Assembly (NCBI GenBank): GCA_029204225.1 | Contig: CM055106.1 | Span: forward strand, 13,672,294-13,736,293 | Source: Diphasiastrum complanatum | Taxonomy: Eukaryota > Streptophyta > Lycopodiopsida > Lycopodiales > Lycopodiaceae | Length of the DNA stretch: 64,000 nt | Direction of reading: 5' to 3' | Shown here: positions 44,194 through 56,366 of the stretch, one piece after another | How the letters are laid out: every line of letters starts with the position of its first letter | Position numbering within the stretch: position 1 is the first letter of the stretch | Made by a program: the position numbers and the translations under genes | Notes under the pieces: model-generated | What the model saw: only the letters and a program-made list of their open reading frames with translations | Told to the model about the DNA's origin: nothing | The model's database searches: none

Positions 44194-44784
44194 CAAGTAC
44201 AAGGGCTTTGATCTTAGACCCATTCAAATCCATTTTTAGCAGTTTTGTGTGCTAAAAACTAGTCTTGTGAGGGCAAGTTTGGTGCTAAGTTTTGGTGGTA
44301 GGAATTGATCCCAAACTTCTTTAGGATCAAATTCCATATTGTTCTCACATGTGGGCACTTCTGAACCAGGATTAAATGCACTACATTCATTTGGTCACTA
44401 TAAATTTAAGTCATTTTTTTGTCCAAAAATAGCCAAAATTGGCAAGATTTGATTGTAAGTAGATTTCACATCATCTTATCTTCATTCCAACTTTGTGAAG
44501 GAGTGCTAGAACTGAGATTATAAGTCCATTTTTTGGATTAGAAATCTAATTTGAGTAAAACACTACAAGAAAGAGACCTTAGTGAGTTTCTAGAGACAAT
44601 CAAATCCATTTCTTGGCAAGATTTGTTTGAAAGTAGTTTTCACTTCATGTTATCTTCATTCTAGCTTTGTGAGGGAGTGATAGAACTGTGATTATAAGTC
44701 CATTTGTTGGATTAGAAATGAAATTTGAGTGAAACACTGCAAGTGTGAGACCTTTGTGAGTTTCAAGTCAATCAAATCTATTTC

Positions 44785-45615
44785 TTGTTTGTAGAAGTCA
44801 CTAGTAAGATGGGATCTGCTAGAGCATACCTTCTAGAAGCTAGTGAGAGATTGAATTCTACAAATTATGCTATTTGGAAGGTTAGGATGGAGTCACTTTT
44901 GATGCTTCAAGAGCTTTATGAGTTTCTAATTGAGGATGAAGGTGAACCTCTAGGTGCACAAGAATTAGTGAGATACAAAAAGAGATCTAGGCTAGCACTT
45001 CATTGTGTGAAAATGAATGTGAGCAATGATCTTTTGAGGGAAGTATCATCATGTTAAAGTTCTAAAGAGTCTTGGGAGTCTTTAAAATCAATCTATGAAT
45101 ATTTGAGGGTTCTCATCCTTAGAAATCAGATTTTGCAAAGCATGAAAAGAAGTGAGGAGAGTGCACAGGACTATGTACTCAGAATCAAGTCTCTAAATAG
45201 GGAGTTGGCTTCCATTGGAGAGAAGATTCATGATGGAGAGCTTGTACAAATTGTTCTTAATGGTCTATGAGATGACTTTGCAAATTTGGTCCAAAGTTTT
45301 GCCATCCAAGACACTTTGCCAACTATAGAAAAACTTCACAGTGTATTAGTGGTTGAAGAGTGTAGGATGCTCCATGAAAAATCTAGGATGAGCTCCTTGT
45401 CTTTGCAGAATGGTGATGAGAAAGCCAATTTCTCATTCAGGGGAAAAAAGAAGACCAATGGAAAGAAGAAGCATCCAAAGGAGGCCAAAGAAGAGGATGA
45501 TGCATCAAGCTCAAAGGACAAGTCAAAGCAAAAATGCTTCTTTTGTGGAAAGAAGGGGCATTATGCATCTAAATGCTACAAGAGGTTAAGAGCACAAGTG
45601 GAGGAGGACAAATAA
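44785..45615 (+). pseudogene. Gag of element I
   Basis: The frame opens within MGSARAYLLEASERLNSTNY (ATG at 44812; an in-frame ATG precedes it at 44785). A stop falls at 45055. Reading resumes and, after further stops, ends with an intact zinc knuckle CFFCGKKGHYASKC near 45538-45580. The sequence is close to element G gag. Confidence 0.85.
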
Positions 45616-45660
45616 GGAAACCTTGCAAAGGAGGAGGAGGAGGATGAAGTATATTTATTC

Positions 45661-45876
45661 TTGATGGCATCTACATCCTCACCAACAAGCAATAGCAATT
45701 CAAGAGACAATTGGTGGATTGACAGTGGGGCTAGCTCCCACAAATCTTGTGAAAACGACTTTTTCTCAACCTTACACTCATTAAATGATGCTAAGAAGTT
45801 TGTCTTTACTAAAAATGATGAAGAGTGTAGGATAGATGGTGTTGGCACCATCTCTTTGTGTCTCACATCCATATGA
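45661..45876 (+). pseudogene. Protease of element I
   Basis: WWIDSGASSHKSCEND has the catalytic Asp intact; the usual HMT is HKS. The frame ends at 45876, exactly where a foreign segment begins, in the stretch that should read on to the NVLYVP.LTKN block. Confidence 0.8.
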
Positions 45877-46205
45877 ACAATTCTACCATCAAACTTGTGA
45901 AAAATTGTTTCCACCATAGGCTGGGAAGATTGGTCCATGTAAGGATATTGGTAATGATGATGTTCTGATTGATGTGGATTCAGCTACTCATTGTCATTGT
46001 CACTACTATAAACACCACCACTTGGTTATGATTGGATTCGCCATCTCTATGCTCATAATATTGATCTTCAAAATCATAGTTAGATTGATCTTCATATTTA
46101 GAGTCATTGTCATCTATATACTCAAAATCTGAATCCACATCCATCTTTACAATTGAAGGACTGGTAAATTACGGGGTATACTAAGCTGAAGTTTATGTAG
46201 AATCC
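45870..46205 (-). other. Foreign about 335-bp segment inside element I
   Basis: It interrupts the link between GTISLCLTS and MDLENVLYV, which are adjacent in relatives. On the minus strand parts are open: DVDSDFEYIDDNDSKYEDQ, and in another frame SEHHHYQYPYMDQSSQPMVE. This acidic, Tyr- and Ser-rich composition is unlike retroelement proteins. It may be a captured piece of host or DNA-transposon coding sequence; the source is unknown. Confidence 0.6.
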
Positions 46206-46214
46206 TCAAAATGC

Positions 46215-47310
46215 ATGGATCTAGAAAATGTCCTTTATGTAGCATCAATCACCAAGAATATGCTTAGTGTTGGTCTACTCTTAAAAAGTGGTTTGGATGT
46301 CCACTTTAAGCATGGTATTTGTTTCATCTTGAAGAATGATGTTTGCATTGCAAAGGGATTTAAACATGGAATATTGTTTAAGCTGGAAGCTAGTGTTAGT
46401 TTTGAAAGAATGAGCTTGGCAAAGGAGGAGATCACTCAAGAGGAGTTCTTGGCAAAGTGTGATTTTGCTTGCATTGAGGAGGAGTATCAAAAGGAGGAAG
46501 ATCTTAAGGATCAGCCTCAAAGCATGAGAGTTCCAAGGGAGTCGTCAATGACAATGGCTGAGTCATCAACTTGCATGCAAATTGTACATTTAAGTGTGCA
46601 TCTTGCAAAAATGGTGAGGTACTTTGTTTGACAAGACAATGAAAATTGATGCTTTCAAATCTCCGTTTGTTGTTGATAAAGCAATTTTATTGGATAACTA
46701 TTTTTGTAATAGTTTGAATAGTGTCATGAAAGATGAAACATCATTTGTATTGGAAATCTTTGGGTCCACATGCTTTGAGCATGATCATTCCAATGTAAGG
46801 ACCATAGATTATCCTATTTCAATGATAGGAATAATGGTAGTGTTTTGCTCTTCAAGTAGAGATTGTAGAATCTACTTGTTTTCCATGAAAGAAGTTGTCA
46901 ATGGTGGAAATGTGACTTTTCAAGAGTGGAAGATTTGTAAACTTGAAGAAGCACCTTTGGATCAACACCTTATTCAATTCATTGATGGTTTGGAGTCAAG
47001 TCAAGTGGAGGAGCAAGCTCAACACCCGAAGACTCCAAGAAGAACCATGACTATCAAGATGGAGCCATCAAGGCTCAATCATATGGATCAAGCAAGGCAA
47101 GTTGTCTTTGGCAACATTATGTATGCACTTAATAGTTTAATTGATGTATCTTCAAGTGCAAAAAATTTCTTGGAATCCATGGCTTGGCATGATGTTTAGT
47201 TTTGAAGTGTGCTACATGTATATAGACACAACATCTTGTAAGGATCCTCTAAGAGGTGGTGAAAGATCCTTCATGGACATCATTCTCTATTGGAGTCTCA
47301 AAAGTTTCTT
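46215..47310 (+). pseudogene. Divergent pol remnants of element I
   Basis: After MDLENVLYVASITKNMLSVG, expected pre-integrase sequence gives way to an unfamiliar acidic stretch (EEEYQKEEDLKDQPQS). From 46624 a 191-codon frame contains a much-diverged integrase C-terminus (FGSTCFEHDHSNV, then IGIMVVFCSSSRDCRIYLFS and VTFQEW). GGERSFMDIILYWSL near 47258 is the segment that follows RT in relatives. RT itself is deleted. Confidence 0.7.
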
Positions 47311-47399
47311 GTTTGTAGCTGGATTTTTTAGACACTTCTAAAATCTTTCATTCATCTATCAAGAGAGGGAGCTCATTGGCAATCTCAAGCTAGTTCACT

Positions 47400-47672
47400 A
47401 TGTACATTGAGTTTTTGTGATCCAAATAAACCAAATCAATTTCTACTTGTTTCTCAGATTGAAGGCCATACTACAGCCTGTAGTACACATGTGTGGACTC
47501 AGATTTGGGTCTTTGATCTTGTTTATTGATTACCCATACTTGTTATGTGTCAAATTGCTAATCTAGATCAATTTATTGTCTAGTATTTTGATGCATTGTT
47601 AAGCAAGCACATAATCTCTCTTGTGGATCTTCTAAGATCCATTTTTGGTCCTTAACGTAATGTACTTTCACA
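47400..47672 (+). repeat. 3' LTR of element I, partial
   Basis: The last about 165 bp match the end of the 5' LTR. Before that, a block around 47465-47505 (CTACAGCCTGTAG and ACACATGTGTGG) matches the middle of the G LTR. The left limit is uncertain. Confidence 0.75.
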
Positions 47673-47677
47673 AACAA

Positions 47678-48110
47678 GAATATTTGATTCTTGATGATTG
47701 ATCAGAGAGTCAGAAACATGACAAAATCGGGAAAGTTCAAGAAGGAGAAGAGAAGCAATGATGGTGAAGTTCAATCATGCATGCCAAGTCATCCACAAAA
47801 AGTTGTGGTCCAAGAGGAATGTCACGAAAGGTAAAGGGGCGAAAGGAAGGAAGGAGTTAAGCTTGATAATATGGTAAATAAGAGGCTCAGTAGCGATAAT
47901 GAAGAGGTAGGGTACGTATAACGAGCACCAAGTCAAGATCTTCAATAATCCTATCACATGCAAACCAAAAGGACACTTGTGGAGCATAAACCACCCAACC
48001 AACAGGAAATGGCTAGTCAATACCCTAACTACTTCACCTCCAAGCCAAGGTGAATGAATACAAGAGAGGAGAGGATTGTGGCTCATGAATCAGAAATTCC
48101 AATAGGTAGT
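47678..48110 (-). pseudogene. LINE RT-domain remnant
   Basis: The minus-strand frame has LFIIATEPLIYHIIKLNS, the segment after GDPLSP in L1-type RT. A nearby frame gives PLGPQLFVDDLACM, the F.DD active-site box. The remnant lies immediately right of the target-site duplication of element I, so it and 42540-43954 are two halves of one LINE. Confidence 0.7.
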
Positions 48111-48376
48111 ATATATTCTCTCCAAGAGGAGAGAATATTTTTCTTAGGATCCCCAAACAACCTATAATAAGCTATTGACCTCCTATTCTTGCATTACAAA
48201 CACCATGCAAGTACTCCTATGTCCAAATATAGGTCTGGGACCTCATATGATTATTAATTATTTTATCGACCAAGCCCGGAATGACAAGGCATAACTAATA
48301 ATCACATGCACTAGAGTGATCGGCTATCCATGTCAAAAATTATTCTGAATCCCTCATACTGGACATGGGCATAACA
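48110..48376 (-). repeat. Probable Ty3/gypsy 3' LTR fragment
   Basis: On the minus strand the LTR starts TGTTATGCCCATGTCC just after a strong polypurine tract AAGGGGGGAAAAA (48389-48377). The left end was not determined. Confidence 0.55.
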
Positions 48377-48545
48377 TTTTTCCCCCCTTGAACGACTTAT
48401 GTCTTCAGAAGTGAAAACTAGAGAAGTTCTTCTTTATGCTTTCAACTCTTTTCCATGCATTATCATCCTCAGTGTGACCCCTCCACCTAATCAAGCACTC
48501 AGAGATAGAACGATTTCTCAACATTATGTAATACCATAGTAAATC
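48377..48545 (-). pseudogene. Chromodomain end of a Ty3/gypsy polyprotein
   Basis: Minus-strand frame around 48520-48430 reads SECLIRWRGHTEDDNAWKRV, resembling the chromodomain core (EYLVKWKG...E..TWE) carried at the end of chromovirus integrases. A polypurine tract and an LTR start follow in the right order. A short remnant only; the aromatic cage residues are partly changed. Confidence 0.6.
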
Positions 48546-48559
48546 TCTATCTTCCAAAG

Positions 48560-48960
48560 TAGAAGATCCATATCTCCGGAGCAAGAAGGCTCGACAAGAG
48601 AGTCATAATGGCATCTACATCATTGATTTTTGTGCCATTTGTACACATCTACTCAAAAAGATTTTTGAATTTGCTGAAGTGATTCATAATTGAATCTAAA
48701 TCAGCCATTTTAAATAAGAAAAAAAAATTTCTTAGATGAAGTTTCTCTAATGTCATAGAGATTGCTTAGAATATTCCAAGCTTCCAACGAAGTTTTGAGT
48801 GCTTCAAATATGACCGATATGGTTATCTCTAATATTGAGAGTGATAAGAGTGAAAGCCTTCCCATCCTTCTATTTCCATTTAGTAATGGTCGTCGGATCT
48901 GTAATAGGCTTAAGCTCAGTATCTTTTGCTAGAATAAGTAAGCCCCAGTCTCTCTTACAG
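48560..48960 (-). pseudogene. Copia gag remnant J
   Basis: Minus-strand readings give PITDPTTITKWK, KDGKAFTLITLNIRDN, then in other frames EAWNILSNLYDIRETSS, MNHFSKFKNLFE and DVDAIMTLLSS. This is a gag of another Copia clade, with stops and frameshifts. It runs almost directly into the chromodomain remnant to its left. Confidence 0.65.
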
Positions 48961-49592
48961 TTTCATGACTATTTCCTGTTTTAGAAATAATTAACAGACT
49001 AAGTAGAGTCGGGACCATAACACCATGCAGCGATGCTCCCCCTAAAATAAGACTATATATATGTACCCTTTAGTATCTTTATAAGGAACCATGTACGGTT
49101 GGTCACAGCAAGAAAATAGATTGAGGATGTTGATTTAGGCATACAAGTTGTCGAATTGTTCTTACAGTAGACACTAATCCAAAGTGCCAGAGGGCACGTG
49201 AATTTGCTATGAATTCAAAGGTGTGTTTTCACTTCAAAAAACTGAGGAAATAGAGACATCTCTCAAAAAGGTGTCATAACTTAGTAAATTTAAGGTCATT
49301 TTGGAAGCCGTAAAACTAGAAATCATTTTGAGGCAGGTTGCTGGAAGATTATTTTTGAGTTTACCAACTTTTGGCCAATGCGAGGCTGATATCTGGAGAG
49401 AGGGTAAACTCTTTGTAGAAATCGAAAAATCAAAATTTTCAAATAACTTGAAACCACTCAATTCTCCATCAAACCATGTGAACAAGGGGTCTAACACTTA
49501 GAAGTACATGTGCGATCTCAGCCACAGCATCTGACAGGGGTTAGAATGATCCAATTCGCCAAGAAATTAAGTTGAAAGCATGGAGGAAGGGT
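48961..49592. other. Unassigned sequence before element K
   Basis: The antisense 87-codon frame at 49234-49497 and its sense shadow show no motif. The upstream edge of the K LTR could not be placed, so part of this may belong to K. Confidence 0.35.
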
Positions 49593-50063
<471 letters not shown>

Positions 50064-50075
50064 TGGTATCAAAGC
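50064..50075 (+). other. Primer-binding site of element K
   Basis: TGGTATCAAAGC directly after TTCACA. Confidence 0.85.
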
Positions 50076-50664
50076 TTTGGTGCAGGTTATTGAAGGAGCA
50101 GCCATATTTAGCAAAGTATTTGGAGGAGTCACCAATTCTAGAGCATGCTAGATTGATTTCTACTCTAAAATCAAGCATTTTCCATGTGTAGAATTGATGT
50201 TTTGTAGATCAAAACTCAATATATGGCAATATATTTGAAGTAGACTGATTTTACTCCATACTTGGTGGAATGTGGTGATTTTAATTGCATTGAATAGGTC
50301 TTATTTCATTCTTCAAGAATCTATATCAATTTTGTAGCATTTGCATATAGAAAGTGAATGATTTTGAATGTTTTGTACTTTTGTAGGAACCCTAATTTTA
50401 TTGGATCTCTTGTATTTGAAGTTGCTAGAATTTTCAAGAGTTTATTTCAATCATAGAAAGTACAAAAGTTCATAAGATTGTAGGTTGATCATTTGTTGAT
50501 CAAATATCTTCCATTCTATGTGTTGGATTTGCTAGGTTTGGTGCAAGAAAGAGATTTGAGAGGTTCCATATCTTTTTTATTTCTTCTTGAGTTCATTTGT
50601 TGATATTCAAGAGAGTGATTTGTGCATTGGAACAGGTTGAAAGAGAAGATCAAGTCATTGCAAC

Positions 50665-51450
50665 ATGGCAGCATCAACTGGCTTCATGTTGGAAGGCAAT
50701 GATAGGCTTACCTCAACAAATTATTCTACTTGGAAGGTGAGAATGGAGTCTCTCCTTGAGATGAATGATTTGATGGACATTCTTGTAGGTGTGGAGGAAA
50801 GACCTTTGGCACCTCAAGAAAAATTGAGGTATGACAAAGGGCCAAAGAAAGCTCTACATGTGATCAAGATGAATGTTACAAATGAACTTCTTAAGGAAAT
50901 TGGTAAGTGTATTTCATCATGTGAGGCTTGGGAAGCTTTGAAGAAGCTTTATGAATCCAAGTCTACATCAAGGGTACTAACCCTTAGGAGGAAAATCTAT
51001 CAATGTTTTCAAAAGAAGGATGAAAGTGCTCATGCCTTTGTTTTGAGGGTTAAAGCATTTAATGATGAGTTAGCATGTATTGATGAACGCATTAAGGAGG
51101 TTTTCAAGTTGTTCTTAATGGCTTATTGGATGATCATGCTAATCTTGTTCAATTTTTTGCTATTCAAAAGACTTTGCCAGTAGATCTTGGTGAATGAGGA
51201 GTATAGGCTTCTATCAAGAGGAGGTGCATCTGCTACATCTCAAGTTGGAGAGGAGGAAGCTATGTTCATCAAAGGCAAGTGGTCTAAAGGGAACGATCAA
51301 GGTGAGGCTTCTACTTTTGTTTACAAGAAGAAGGATAGTTCTAAGATAAAATGTTTCTATTGTGAAATCAAAGGACATTTTGCTAGTTAATGCTTCAAGA
51401 AAAAGAGAGATCAAGGTTATAAGCAAGGAAATCTAACTCTTGATGAGGAT
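50665..51450 (+). pseudogene. Gag of element K
   Basis: ATG at 50665 starts AASTGFMLEGNDRLTSTNYS, close to E. Frame breaks after about 51100, where the E-like LVQVILNGLLDDH segment is shifted, and again near 51184. The zinc knuckle reads CFYCEIKGHFAS and then a stop in place of the residue before Cys (TAA at 51388). Confidence 0.9.
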
Positions 51451-51486
51451 GGTATTGGTGATCAAAACTCAAATGATGATGCTTTT

Positions 51487-52020
51487 GTGAGATCTTCATG
51501 TTTGGTTGCTAATGTTGGAGATATTGATCCTTGGTGGATTGAAAGTGGAGCAAGTTCACACATGACCTTTCACAAAGAGTATTTCACATCTTTGTTGGCA
51601 TATGGAGATGACAAGAGGGTGATCTACATGGCCAATGATGGTGAGTGTCCAATCAACGGGATTGGCACAATTCCTATTTCTCTCTCTACAAATAGGAATG
51701 TTCATTTGAAGGATGTTTTGTTCATACATTCAATTACGAAGAACTTACTTAGTGTTAGCTAAGCAAGGGTCTTAGGGTTGAGTTTGATGGTTATACATGC
51801 TTGACCAAGCAAAAGGATATTGTGATTGCAAGAGGCAAAAGGCAAGGTAAATTATTCAAACTTGATGCTTGTGTGGCAAAAGAGCAAATATCAATGCAAG
51901 AGGTTTGGCACAAAAGGATGGGGCACCTAAACTTCAAGTCATTGGAGGTAATGGCAAGAAAACAAGTTGTGATTGGTCTTCCAAGTTCCTTAACTAGCAT
52001 CAATCATGTTTGTGAGCAAT
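51487..52020 (+). pseudogene. Protease and pre-integrase of element K, cut by L
   Basis: The protease reads WWIESGASSHMTF: catalytic Asp is replaced by Glu near 51541. A stop at 51760 interrupts NLLSVS. VWHKRMGHLNFKSLEVMARK follows, and the sequence is cut at HVCEQ by element L. Confidence 0.9.
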
Positions 52021-52750
52021 TGTGAAGTTTTTAGCACGTGTGAACTTCACCACACACCCTACAGGATCTTACTGAGGTGTTGTGATTGCACAAGATTGAT
52101 CAAAGAACAGTATACTTGAAAAATCTAAGGCAAGAGCACAATGGCATACTTCAGATGAAAAAATCTAACTCTTCACTATGAGAAATGAATGTCCGAAATA
52201 ATTCTAAGTGTTCAGTATGGGAAAAAGAGGCTCTCTCAGGTAGAGAGAGAAAATCAAGCATAGAAAACTCGAGTAGAGAGAGAGTGAGTCCAAAACACCA
52301 AAATCTCAATAATCACAATGTGGCAAAACATGCCCAGCTTTTCTTACATGAGAGAGACTCGAATTCCTACAGTGGAGTTGCATGGAAAGTCCACTTAACT
52401 GAACAAATTCACCTACCAGAGATCCACATGTGTAACTGCATGCATGTATGTTGCATGTACTGCATGTCAACTCATAAAACTACCTAGACATGTGTAGATC
52501 ACTGAAACTACTTTGCATGTTGCACGCATTGATTGCATGTAGCTTGCATGGATACAGTAAGAATTTGCATGCTATCTAAACATCTGCATGTCATCATAAT
52601 TGAACCTATCTAACTCAAATCCGAGCTACACTAGAAAGATATGTGCTCAATTCACACTCCTTTTATGTACAACATGAATTTTAGTGGAAATCATCATGGA
52701 CATGACCCCAAACTCGAGATAGGAAGATAATATTTTAATAAATCTTCACA
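52021..52750 (-). repeat. 3' LTR of element L
   Basis: 730 bp; minus strand TGTGAAGATTTATTAAAA to AAAAACTTCACA. It has an extra about 33-bp GA-rich tract near 52240-52280 that the right copy lacks. It is full of GCATG-rich imperfect repeats around 52440-52560. Confidence 0.92.
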
Positions 52751-52761
52751 CTCCTTAAAAT

Positions 52762-53250
52762 TTATGTTCCTATCAACATAGACTTCGAAATTAGGCCAAG
52801 GTTAGACCTCATCTTCATAAACACATTTTTGAGTAGAGGTTTGGTGAGCAGACCTGCAACACAATCTGAAGATGAAATATACTCCAATGAGATCTCTCTC
52901 CCAATGACTTTTTCTCTTACAAAATGATGAGCTACTTCAATATGCTTGCTCCTTGCATGAAACTGGAATATTTGCAAGAGCTTGAGCAGAAATGTTATCA
53001 TTCTTGATAATTGGTAAATCTTCATCTGCATAACACTTTAGCACCAAAAGTAGCCTTTTGATCCATAAAACCTCCTTTGTTGTGGTTGTAAGAGATTTGT
53101 TTTCAACTTCACAGGATGATAAGGAAATAGTTGCATGCTTCTTTGATAGCCAAGAAACCAAATTTCCTCCAGGAAATATAGTGTAAGCACTTGTGGATTT
53201 CCTATCCAACCTGTCTCCTGCAAAATTTGAATCTGAAAAAGCAATCAAGT
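52762..53250 (-). pseudogene. RNase H of element L
   Basis: FSDSNFAGDRLDRKSTSAYT, SSCEVENKSLTT, DNISAQALANIPV and HARSKHIEVAHHFVREK are readable in two frames. SDSNF has Asn where relatives have the catalytic Asp. Confidence 0.85.
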
Positions 53251-53303
53251 CAGATCTTCTCCTTCATAGAATAGTCCATAATCCAAGGTAGAAGATATAT
53301 ACC

Positions 53304-53930
53304 TCAAGACTCTTTTAGCCAACTTCCAATGATATAACTTTGGATCCTGTATGCGTTGACTTGAAGAACTCCTACGTCCTGCATCTTAAACTCGGTACCA
53401 AGTGCATGCTTAGTTTCTTCAACTAACTTCTCATTGTTTCCACAAAGAATGATATCATCTACATAGATGAGAAGAATAGTTACAAAGTTATATACAAACT
53501 TATAATACAGAGAAGGGTCATATTCACTTAGACAAAATCGTGATATGAGATAGGAATTGAGCCTTGCATACCAAGACCTTGGTGCCTGTTTCAGTCCATA
53601 CAGAATTTTGAACAAAAGACAAACTTTTGATTCATCACCTTCCTTCACAAAACCTGGAGGCTGCTCCATATAAATCTCCTCCTCAAGGTAACCATTGAGA
53701 AATGCATTAGAAACATCAAGTTGGAACATACTCCATTTGTGAAAACATGCAAGAGAGATGAGTATTTGAATTGTTACCATCTTTGCAACTGGTGCAAAGG
53801 TGTCTTCATAGTCAAGACCTTTGATCTGTGAGTAGCCTTTGGCACAAAGTCTTGTTTTATACTTATTGATTTTGAATACCCACTTACATCCAATCACATG
53901 CATGTTGTTGGTGGCTCCACAAGCTCCCAT
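53304..53930 (-). pseudogene. RT of element L, C-terminal part deleted
   Basis: HVIGCKWVFKINKYKTRLCA, FQLDVSNAFLNGYLEEEIYM and the intact catalytic IYVDDIILCGNNEK are present. The sequence then jumps from KMQDVG to a short unrelated tail; the LGLEI.. segment, thumb and connection are missing before LRYISSTLDYGLF-like sequence near 53290. Confidence 0.88.
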
Positions 53931-54490
53931 GTGATATTTGATATCAAGGCTTCAAATTCTTGGTTCATTGCTTCAACCCACTCTTTGGATTGAAAAGCTT
54001 CTTGGACATCCTTAGGCTCTTCATCTGATATAAAAAGTGCATGATAGAAAGTTTCACCTTCCACTTGCCTTCCTTCTTTATCATATGTGAGCCTCCTTGG
54101 ATCAGATCTTGCTCTTGTAGATCTTCTGGGTGTGGTAGCTTGAATTTGCTCCTCCTCAAGCCTCGGCCTCACCTCTTCTTGAACAGCATCAAGATTGATG
54201 GTTGATCTTGCATGAGTCTCCTTGATCTGTGCATCATCCAAGTTAAACTTCTGATCTTCATGGAAGATCACATCTCTACTAACAACATTCTTGTCAATAG
54301 AGGGCAAATAAATCTTGTATGCTTTTTTAGTGGATGCATATCCTACAAAAATTCCTTTTACTGCACTAGGATTTTCCTTCTTCCTAGTTTCTAGAGGCAC
54401 ATGCACAAAGCATACACAGCCAAAAATCCTAAGATGATCTACCTTAGGGTTTTCTTATACAACATCTCAAATGGTGTCTTTCCTCCTATT
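53894..54490 (-). pseudogene. Integrase C-terminus and linker of element L
   Basis: HVPLETRKKENPSAVKGIFV and GYASTKKAYKIYLPS with SRDVIFHEDQ form the integrase end; RRSTRARSDPRRLTYDKEG is the linker, and WVEAMNQEFEALISNITWEL starts RT. It is separated from the upstream frame by a frameshift near 54490. Confidence 0.85.
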
Positions 54491-56366
54491 GCAAGATTTT
54501 TGGAAGCCTATTACAAAGACAGCTTGCACATGCAACTGCCTCTCCCCAAAATTCTTTAGGCAGAGAAGCTTCTAGCCTAATGGCTTTTGCACATTCACAC
54601 AAAGTTCTATTTTTTCTCTCAACAACTCCATTTTGTTGAGGAGTATATGAACAAGAAAACTCTCTTTGAAAACCCTCTCTCTCACAAAAGTCTTTGAACT
54701 TATTGGAAGTGTACTCTCCTCCACTATCACTTCTTAAAGCTTTTAACTTGAAAGGAAACTGCTTCTCTACATAGACCATGGCTTTTGAAGACAGCATATA
54801 GATCCAAGAATATCTTGTATAATCATCTACAAAAGAGACAAAGCAGTTGGATCCTCCTTTGCCCTTAGTTGATGAGAAATGAACATCAGAGTGCACAAGT
54901 TCAAATGGTTGCTTTGTCTTGATACTTGATCTAGGAAAAGGCCTCATGTGTGACTTTGCCCGTGCACAAGCTTCACAAGGTAGAAGCTCCTTTGACAGTG
55001 TCTTTGGTAGACCAACAAGTTTTCCTTCTTTGACCATAGATTGCATGGCTTTGAAATTGGGATGACCCAATCTCTTGTGCCACAGATCCTCCTGTAGAAC
55101 CTTGATCTCATAAGCAATATCTGAAATGTTAGCACTCTCCCTAGAATCTAGTTTGTACAACTTACCAATTCTAGATCCTCTAGCAATAACTTCATTTTCT
55201 CTTGAGATTATACACTTGTCAACTTGAAACTTGACATCCAATCCACTATCAAACAAGTGTCCTACACTAATGAGATTCTTGGTCAATCTAGGTACATACA
55301 GTACATCATGTAAGCAAAAGGATTTTGCTAATGATGCATGCAGTGGAATACTTTCTATTCCTTCAATCCTACACTCAACATCATTAGCAGTATAGATTGA
55401 TCTTTTTGCACCTAGATATGGCATGAGATTAGTGAAAGAGTTCCTAGAATTAGACATATGGGAGCTAGCCCCACTATCTATCCACCAAACTTCTTCATTC
55501 TTAAAAGGAAAAGATGAAAAAGTAGACATCATTAATGAATCCTCTCTTTCACTCTCTACACCCTCACACTCATCCTCATTAGTAAAGTTAGCTTGCTTAG
55601 ATTGGTTCTTCTTCTTGAAACAGTTTGATGCATAGTGTCCTTTCTTGCCACGGAAAAAATACTTGATCTTTGACAACTCCTTCTTGCCACTGGATGTTGC
55701 AGCTTGTGAGGATTGATCCTCACCACCTTCTTTGGCTTTGTCCTTCTTGAAGTGTTGTTGTCCTTTGCCCTTGCCTCTTGACTTGTCTCTGATGAAGAGT
55801 GTTTTGTCATCTCCACCATCTTTCAATGAAAGTTTGTTGATCCTCAGCATCTTGTTCTCTTGCCTACTTTCTTCAGCAATGAGAACACCTTGCAATGTCT
55901 CCAAGGATGGAAGATCCTCCCTGACAGCATAAGTTTGCACAATATTGTCATACTCATCTCTAAGTCCATTTAGAACTACTTGAGCAAGTTTAGTGTTCTT
56001 AAGAGCATCACCAATACCAGCTAACTCTTGATGAAGATCCTTAACTCTCATGACATATGATGAAGCACTCTCATCTACTCTCTGATAACTTAGAAATATT
56101 TGGTTTCTAAGTGTAAGCAATCTAGAAGTATTTTTGATTTCATAGATTTTTTTTAGAGTATCCCAAGCTTCCTTGGCAGTGGTGCATGTACTGATCTCTC
56201 TTAATACTTCATTGGTAACATTTATCTTTATAAAATGAAGGGCAATTCTGGTTCTTTTGTGGAATGCTGCAGCTTCATTAGGTGCGGCAGGTTCTTCTTC
56301 AGCTCCACTCACAATATTCATTACATCCTGTAGAATCAACAATGATTCCATTCTGAACTTCCACAT
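54486..56366 (-). pseudogene. Gag, protease and integrase frame of element L
   Basis: 626 open codons from MWKFRMESLLILQDVM. The true gag start upstream (ATG near 56430) is followed by stops. The zinc knuckle reads YFFRGKKGHYASNC, with the first two Cys replaced by Tyr and Arg. The protease WWIDSGASSHMSNS is intact. Integrase LVHSDVHFSS, LRSDSGGEYTS and NGVVERKNRTLCE keep the D, D and E. It is the longest pol frame here after E. Confidence 0.92.

Larger units (their letters stand above)
43955..47672 (+). mobile_element. Copia element I, deleted and rearranged, inside a LINE
   Basis: 5' LTR 43955-44181, primer-binding site, gag, protease, fragments of integrase and RT, 3' LTR ending at 47672. 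The target-site duplication AACAA (43950-43954 and 47673-47677) fixes both ends. LTR, gag and protease are related to G, but the 5' LTR is only 227 bp against about 690 bp in G. Most of integrase and nearly all RT are missing. Confidence 0.9.

Noticed and set aside
45336-45938. Minus-strand open frames over element I gag and protease
   Set aside because: They are mostly shadows of the sense gag frame; only the segment after 45870 was kept as possibly meaningful.
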